64,000 nucleotides of DNA from Rhynchopus euleeides (Eukaryota; Euglenozoa; Diplonemea; Diplonemida; Diplonemidae): the NCBI GenBank assembly GCA_963210315.1, contig OY723318.1, positions 1,612,001 through 1,676,000 of the forward strand. The letters are read 5' to 3'. The translations under genes and the position numbers were made by a program. Below, piece after piece: positions 58,854-64,000 of the stretch (positions are counted from its first letter, which is position 1; each line of letters begins with the position of its first letter). The notes below the pieces were generated by a model. That model was not told where the DNA came from and did no database searches. It worked only from the letters and a program-made list of their open reading frames with translations.

Positions 58854-59171
58854 TCATAAAGCCGACGGACACCTCACACAGCACCCCACATACACCCTGT
58901 TGGAGATGTGTGAGGTGCACGCCAAGCCCTTGAGAGACCACTGCTGGACAGGGGGGCTGAAGGAGAATCCCCGGACTTCGTGCTCCAACAGCGCCGGGCG
59001 AGGCAATGTCGATTGCCAGTGGACAACGAGGAAGTCGTACAGACTTGTGTCAGGGGTGGGGTAGTCTGCACGTACCCCGTCTTCACTCACGACCATGTCG
59101 TACTCCTGGTGTTGTGCCATTTCCCACTTGCCATGGTGCACCAACGGTACATATGTCCACTCGACAGGCAC
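58854..59171 (-). CDS. Unidentified minus-strand frame inside the 2.24-kb element
   Basis: 105 codons with protein-like composition (EWTYVPLVHHGKWEMAQHQE, TSLYDFLVVHWQSTLP). No homology recognised. It may be a decayed element gene. Confidence 0.3.
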   Translation of the reverse strand: MPVEWTYVPLVHHGKWEMAQHQEYDMVVSEDGVRADYPTPDTSLYDFLVVHWQSTLPRPALLEHEVRGFSFSPPVQQWSLKGLACTSHISNRVYVGCCVRCPSAL

Positions 59172-59180
59172 ACATCACAG

Positions 59181-59237
59181 CGGGGGGTCTGGGGGGCGGA
59201 GCCCCCCAGCCGCCGGAGGCCACGGTAGCGAACATCT
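59181..59237 (-). repeat. Third copy of the CCGGCGGCTGGGGGGCTCCG hairpin repeat
   Basis: The reverse complement matches the pair at 10.6-10.9 kb, including ACCGTGGCCTCCGG and AGACCCCCC. It links this element to the hairpin cluster region. Confidence 0.75.
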
Positions 59238-59523
59238 GGCCTTCTCCTTCGCGTTCTTGGACTCTTTGGGTCAATCGCGGTTCGTAGTGGGGCCATTATT
59301 GGTGTCCGGGTGACCTGTGTACCCTCGAAGCAGGGTGGGCATAGTCGGGAAAAAAGTGGAATTTTCCCGAAAATTTTTATAGTTTTTTTTTTTGAAAAAC
59401 CGGTTTTGGCAAAAACCGGTTTTGCAAACCGGTTTTTCATTAGCACCCACTGTCCCTGCCTCAATTATACCCGCCCGTTCGCCAATTAATAGTGGAGTGC
59501 ACGATTATTTGCCCCCCCCCCAG

Positions 59524-61936
59524 TAGCAAGACTCACGCTCTGCAAACTCTGGTTTTAAAACACACGCACGCATGTCCGCACAGAGTCCACGTCTTCCAGC
59601 AAACAGCCACGCTGCTCTACCCTCAGCTTGGCTTGTGCTCCCGTGGCGCCCAACCACCGGCAAACACGATATAGACCAGCAGTGCAGCAAACGCCTGTTG
59701 AGTTTCCTTGATCCGTGATTGTTTTGTATCACAAACGAATCACAATCACATACTAGTGCCATACCAACCCTTTCCGAGCGCTCTCTCTTCTGCGCAAAAA
59801 AACAAGGGGGCAAGTAGCAAACCTGCCAACCGATTTCCCAGGGCCAGGCTTTTGGCCCATCACGTTTCAAATCAGAATGTCACTCGCACCCCCTTGCACC
59901 CCCATGTTGAACAACCGAAAACGAGTTGACACGTCACTTGGCTGGCCTCAGAGTTATTGTCGTGCAGAGAGGGTGATACAAAAAAGGGTGGGGGGAAAAC
60001 GCGAATCCTTGTTGCCGCCCTTCCTATCCAAGCCGAGGATCGATGCCGTTTTTTCCCTAAAACCCCACCATTGTGTGTGACTCTCCTGGAATTCTCTTTC
60101 AGAATGCTCAACGAAAAAGTAGCCTGGACACCTGTTCTCACACAGTTGCTGGACAGGGTGCCCACCTTAAAGCGAAAGGAGGAATGTTTAAGGATTATGC
60201 ATGTGTGCTGTTGGGGTGAAGATGCGGTTTATACGCGGCTCATTGGGCCGTGTCGAACTGAAACCTGGAAAGGAAGACATTGTTCTTCTCGTGATGGGTT
60301 CTCCTCGTCCCCCACACCCACACCCCCCCCCCCCCCCCGGCAAGCCAGCAGTGGGTAGGGCAGTGGGCCTTCTGCTCAGAGGTGTAAGAAGATCCCCACA
60401 GCTCTCTCTGGAGAAGGCGGGGCAAGAAGATGTGTGCTGCTGTGGTGCCTTCTGACACAACCACAAGGTGGCAAAGTGACACACAGACACGCAGTGACAC
60501 ACACAGCGTGGCACAGAGCGAAGGCACCCAGTGTCTGCATAACGAGTGAAGGGTGATCATTCTTGTGCTCCCTTCTACTTCTATTCCACTACCCCCACCC
60601 CCCAGTGTCTGGCGCTTATTCTCTCATCCGGGGCGGGGCACAATTTTCCCCAACCTTCGCACAGGGAAGAGGGGATCTCACAGGAAAGTGATCTAACAAG
60701 ACATGTTGTGTGTAGTATACTACCCCGCTGTGTGTCAAATCGCAGCGCAGAGGCGCTTTTTTTTGAATGCAGGCGCCTTCCCTACTTCTAAGGATTGTGG
60801 TGTGTTTGGAGAGAGTTGCGTTTCGATTCCTAGCCCAACCCCCCCCCCTCTTGGAACACCGATTGTATCAAAGAGACAGCCTTTTATTGATGAGACGCAG
60901 TGGCGTGTGTGTCGCCCAGCCAGTGAGGCACGGCAGTAGAAAAACCGAGTGGCGCGTTTCCGCTCTGACAAGTGTAGAAAACAGGTTGAGCTGACAGCAG
61001 CCTGTGGCTCGACTCCAGCAAGAATTCAGAAGATATTCAGAAGATGTTATTGAATATTTGCGGGCCCGGTTCTCGCGGAGTGGGCTCTACTCCAGTAGGG
61101 GACACTCCACGATGCCAGCACGCTAGCCCAAACTACAATACGAAAATACGAGAATAACTGAGCACCACCCTGGACAGTGTGTGTGTGACTCATAGAAAAA
61201 ACTGGGTTTCTCGTTGTTTCAAAGGTGTACAAAAAATATAGCCAACAGTGTGCACGGTTTTGAGACACACAGCACAGTGTGGCCACAGAGAGCGTGAGAT
61301 GTTTTTTTCAAAAGGCCCTCTCCCCCACCCCCCGCACACGGTGGCCAGGATTTTGTGGGATATGGAAACGGGATATCCCGGTCGGAGTATTGATTGGCAT
61401 GATAGGGACAGGGCGGCGGGACGCTCTTGTTTTTCGAACCCAGAACCCCTCCTGCCTCCCCCAGCCGCCCCCACACCACCCCCCCTGAACAACGGAACAG
61501 CGGCAGCGATCCATGCCCTGCAATGTCCTGCTCGCAACAAGAATGCACACCAGGAAGGCCCTGAGAGGAACGTCGGGCATGCATCCCTGCGCCCCCCCTC
61601 TCTCTCTGTGTCAAGCCGCGTGTGCCGGCGTGCCGTGCTCCGTTGATTCCCTGAGGGCGAGGGCCAAACGGGTCGAACTCTCTATTGGCGCCTCGCTTGG
61701 CAGCGGATGACAGTGGTGCCTCTGCTAACTATTTAGGTGTCACGTTCGGCACACACACACACAAAACCAGCACAGCTCCCCTCCCCCACAAAACCCTCCC
61801 CTAGCTTAAGAACTCGCTCAGAATCGGGCTTCTCTGTGACGATTCGGATTCACGCCATATCAGGAACCCCACCAGTGACTGTGGCTGGGTGGCGAGGTCC
61901 CCGGTCAGTAGTGTTGGATAAGTGGGGCCTGATCAT
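59524..61936. other. Gene-poor spacer
   Basis: 2.4 kb without a supported gene. ATTCTTGTGCTCCCTTCTAC (about 60559) repeats the 10264 segment. C13 at about 60327-60340, a short C run at about 60839-60848. No RNA gene recognised. Confidence 0.45.
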
Positions 61937-62010
61937 GGCCCTCGCTACCAGTCACAGGTCAGTCAGTGAGGGGAAGTGGGCCGTGGCTCATCCTGGTAGC
62001 GAGGGCCCCC
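61937..62010 (+). mobile_element. MITE-like element, copy 2 (internally deleted)
   Basis: GGCCCTCGCTACCAG and CTGGTAGCGAGGGCC are inverted ends. The interior GTCAGTCAGTGAGGGGAAGT matches copy 1 (8574-8672, opposite orientation), but about 20 bp are missing. Confidence 0.65.
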
Positions 62011-64000
62011 CTGGAACAGGAAAGGAAGAAAAAATCCCCGCAAACACCCGCTGCACTGAGTGCCAGACATGCCCGAGAAATGCAAACGGATGGGCAACGT
62101 GTTGCCGGAAAATGCTGCGTCCCATGATTCCCTGAAGCAGAGATCGGGAGGATTAATGAAACACACACAGTGTCAGTGGCACACAGAGACCCCTCTCGCC
62201 GGGGGGAGCTGGGAAGAGATGAAGCCACCCGATCGGCTCTGTAAGCACCATCATTCAAAAATTGCTACAGGTGGGGCTTGGAGTCCGGAGGGGCTATTGG
62301 CTGCACCGAACCCATGAAAACTGGAACCAAAACTAACTGCTGCTGATTCTTCCCCCCCCCCCCAGGGCCCCCCCCCTTCCGCCCTGTGCTGCCAGCCCTC
62401 CCTAGCATGGGGGTCGGGGAGCAGGCTCGGATCTGATTCTTGGAACAACGGAGCTGCGTGGCATGCAGATGCACCGATTGACAGGAGGTTCTCACATCGA
62501 CAACCATAGAAAGGTAAAATCAACGATGTCCTTTTTAAGAAGATTCACGCACGCAGCGGGGTGTTGTTGCCTGACAAATCGTGACAGGTCAAGGGATACA
62601 GTCTTGACATACAGTGTGGCACAGAGAAACGATCGGCCCCGACCCATTTTGTTCTTCTTCACAAAATAAAAAAATCTCCCCCACCGCCAAAGATATGGAG
62701 ACAGGAGGGTAAAACACCAAAGAGTCTTAAGACTCATGTTTCTGAACCGCTTCGGAATTGCCCCCCCCCCACCCCCCAAAAAAGGACAACCAAATCGTAA
62801 CTGTAATTGCCGTTCAAAAAAAATGCGGCAGAAGCACCCGGAACAGCCCCCCCCTCTCACCGGAACCACCAGAAGGTGCTGGGGACTTCCTTTTCCATTT
62901 ACTCCCGACGATCAAGCCCGCTCTCGCCAGGGCCTCTCTGGGAGCACCGAGGGCTTTAAAATTGTTCTCTAATAACACGGCCAAAAATCGTTCAAACACC
63001 GTCAAGTCAATGATGACAAAGATGAAAACAGAGGTGCGGGGCCCTGGTTGTGCCGTCTTCGACTTCGTCTCGGTTTGGCCTGTGTTACTTATCTTGTCGG
63101 GCGTTCCCCTGCTGATTCCAGATTGTGGCGCGAAGTGCCTCGCGCACTGCCTTCTTGCAGCGTGACCCGCCTGAGGTCGCTCAACCCGTCTCCGTGCATA
63201 TCCCCCAGAGAGATACCCCCAGCAACCCAGGCACAGTGCAAACGATTCCTCCGGCAAGAATTTCAAAAAAAGCTGTTGCCTGCCTGGTTGCCTTTCACAT
63301 CAGGTAGGTTGATTGTCTATACCCCCGAAACAAAAAACGAGATTCAGAAGAAGTTGGAACACAAACAAGGAAATGTCGGTGCGTGTCTAATTCCTCAAGA
63401 CTCAAATTGGACAGCGCGGGCCTCCAGCTCGTAGTGTCGATACCCAATGCAAAAATATAGAAAGAAGGGAACCAAAACCCCATGCACATCAACTCCATTC
63501 AATTTCGTTTTTGATTTTGTTTGCCTGATCCCGTGCCTCCAGCGCCATGAAGCATGCGGGACAAATCGAACAGGGCTTCCGCCCCCACCCCCCTCTGAAC
63601 GGCAACACATGTACCAGGTCTGTCTCAACCGCCAGCCAGGGTCGGAAGGTATCTGTCCCTGTGCCCAAATTCAACTTTCTTCAACACGAATGACGATAAT
63701 AAACCCTGAAAGCTCTTCTGTCTCCCCTCTCCCACCCCCCCTCCTCCCTCCTCTCTCGTAGCCCTTCACAAGATCGGCATGCGTTAGTTTTCCTGCCCAC
63801 CCACCCACCCCCCCTTGAACCCCTTTGAAGGATTCCCATCCCCTCCCCACACGTGTGGCTATTTGAATAATTTTGGAACAACATCTCGCTTCGCTCAGAA
63901 GTGGAAACAGTGAGACGCTCAGCGCCCCAAAAGCGATCCTGTGTGATGGCTTGGGGTGGGAATTTAACCTTCAGCAAGCTCTCTGTCTGTGAGGGGGATG
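62011..64000. other. Gene-poor right end
   Basis: No supported gene. Short open frames occur but lack domains. C runs at about 62350-62362 and 62760-62776. CACGGCCAAAAATCGTTC (about 62978-62995) is the inverse of the 56.4-kb motif. Confidence 0.45.

Larger units (their letters stand above)
57286..59523. mobile_element. 2.24-kb foldback-rich DNA element with CTGGGGGGGGGCAA ends and TA duplication
   Basis: Inverted ends CTGGGGGGGGGGCAA and complement are flanked by TA (57284-57285, 59524-59525). Inside lie ATGGCTAAATAGCCAT (57429-57445 region), the 61-nt palindrome 58167-58227, and the ~210-bp-arm inverted repeat 58245-58666. It also holds a GC hairpin plus A tract (58061-58098), the hairpin repeat 59181-59237, and ACCGGTTTTTG inversions near 59385-59440. 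The subterminal word AATAATCGTGCA recurs at both ends and in the middle. Two opposite frames (57562-57996 +, 58854-59171 -) may be transposase remnants. Confidence 0.72.

Overview
ORGANISM. This is a GC-rich nuclear window from a unicellular eukaryote. Most protein genes sit on the + strand, and three of them carry short GT-AG introns. Homopolymer G/C tracts are abundant. Two clues point to Euglenozoa, most plausibly a diplonemid (inference): (i) a repeat at 49016-49130 whose core ACATTTTCTGTACTTCATTG followed by GTAAGG closely resembles the 3' end of kinetoplastid/diplonemid spliced-leader exons as I remember them; (ii) a retroelement at 49.2-53.9 kb with the order gag, tyrosine recombinase, RT-RNase H, the order I recall for trypanosomatid VIPER elements. 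Ordinary cis-introns fit diplonemids better than trypanosomatids. LAYOUT. 1-2.2 kb: the 3' end of a damaged gene for a Pro/Thr-rich membrane protein. 2.2-11.3 kb: gene-poor, with a 1.46-kb 10-bp satellite, a SINE-like retroposon, nested palindromic DNA elements and hairpin arrays. 11.4-12.9 kb: Kelch-repeat gene. 13.0-21.5 kb: a near-intact Penelope-like retroelement bounded by ~546-bp direct repeats. 21.5-24.9 kb: a transposase-like gene cut off on the left by that element and on the right by a second SINE copy, then more repeats and orphan exons. 25.1-48.4 kb: the host gene block (WD40 protein, prolyl 4-hydroxylase, small type I membrane protein, CCDC6-like coiled coil, TBC RabGAP, a minus-strand unknown, RPF2, a large FYVE protein), separated by 0.5-2.6 kb of low-complexity spacers. 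48.8-54.3 kb: VIPER-like element flanked by copies of the SL-like repeat. 54.3-64 kb: gene-poor, with two large foldback elements (1.15 and 2.24 kb) having TA target duplications. MAIN DISCOVERY CANDIDATE. The Penelope-like element encodes an ORF1 with a basic Gly/Lys-rich region, a GIY-YIG nuclease and the start of the RT, and an ORF2 that joins the RT catalytic core to a complete-looking ubiquitin-specific protease (Cys, His and Asp boxes plus two CxxC pairs) and a ~300-residue coiled coil. I know of no described retroelement combining GIY-YIG, RT and a USP deubiquitinase. The host genes do not form an operon-like pathway. Three of them (FYVE, TBC, possibly CCDC6-like) would fit endosomal or cytoskeletal traffic, RPF2 is 60S ribosome assembly, and the P4H is secretory-pathway. 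No rRNA, tRNA or CRISPR was recognised.
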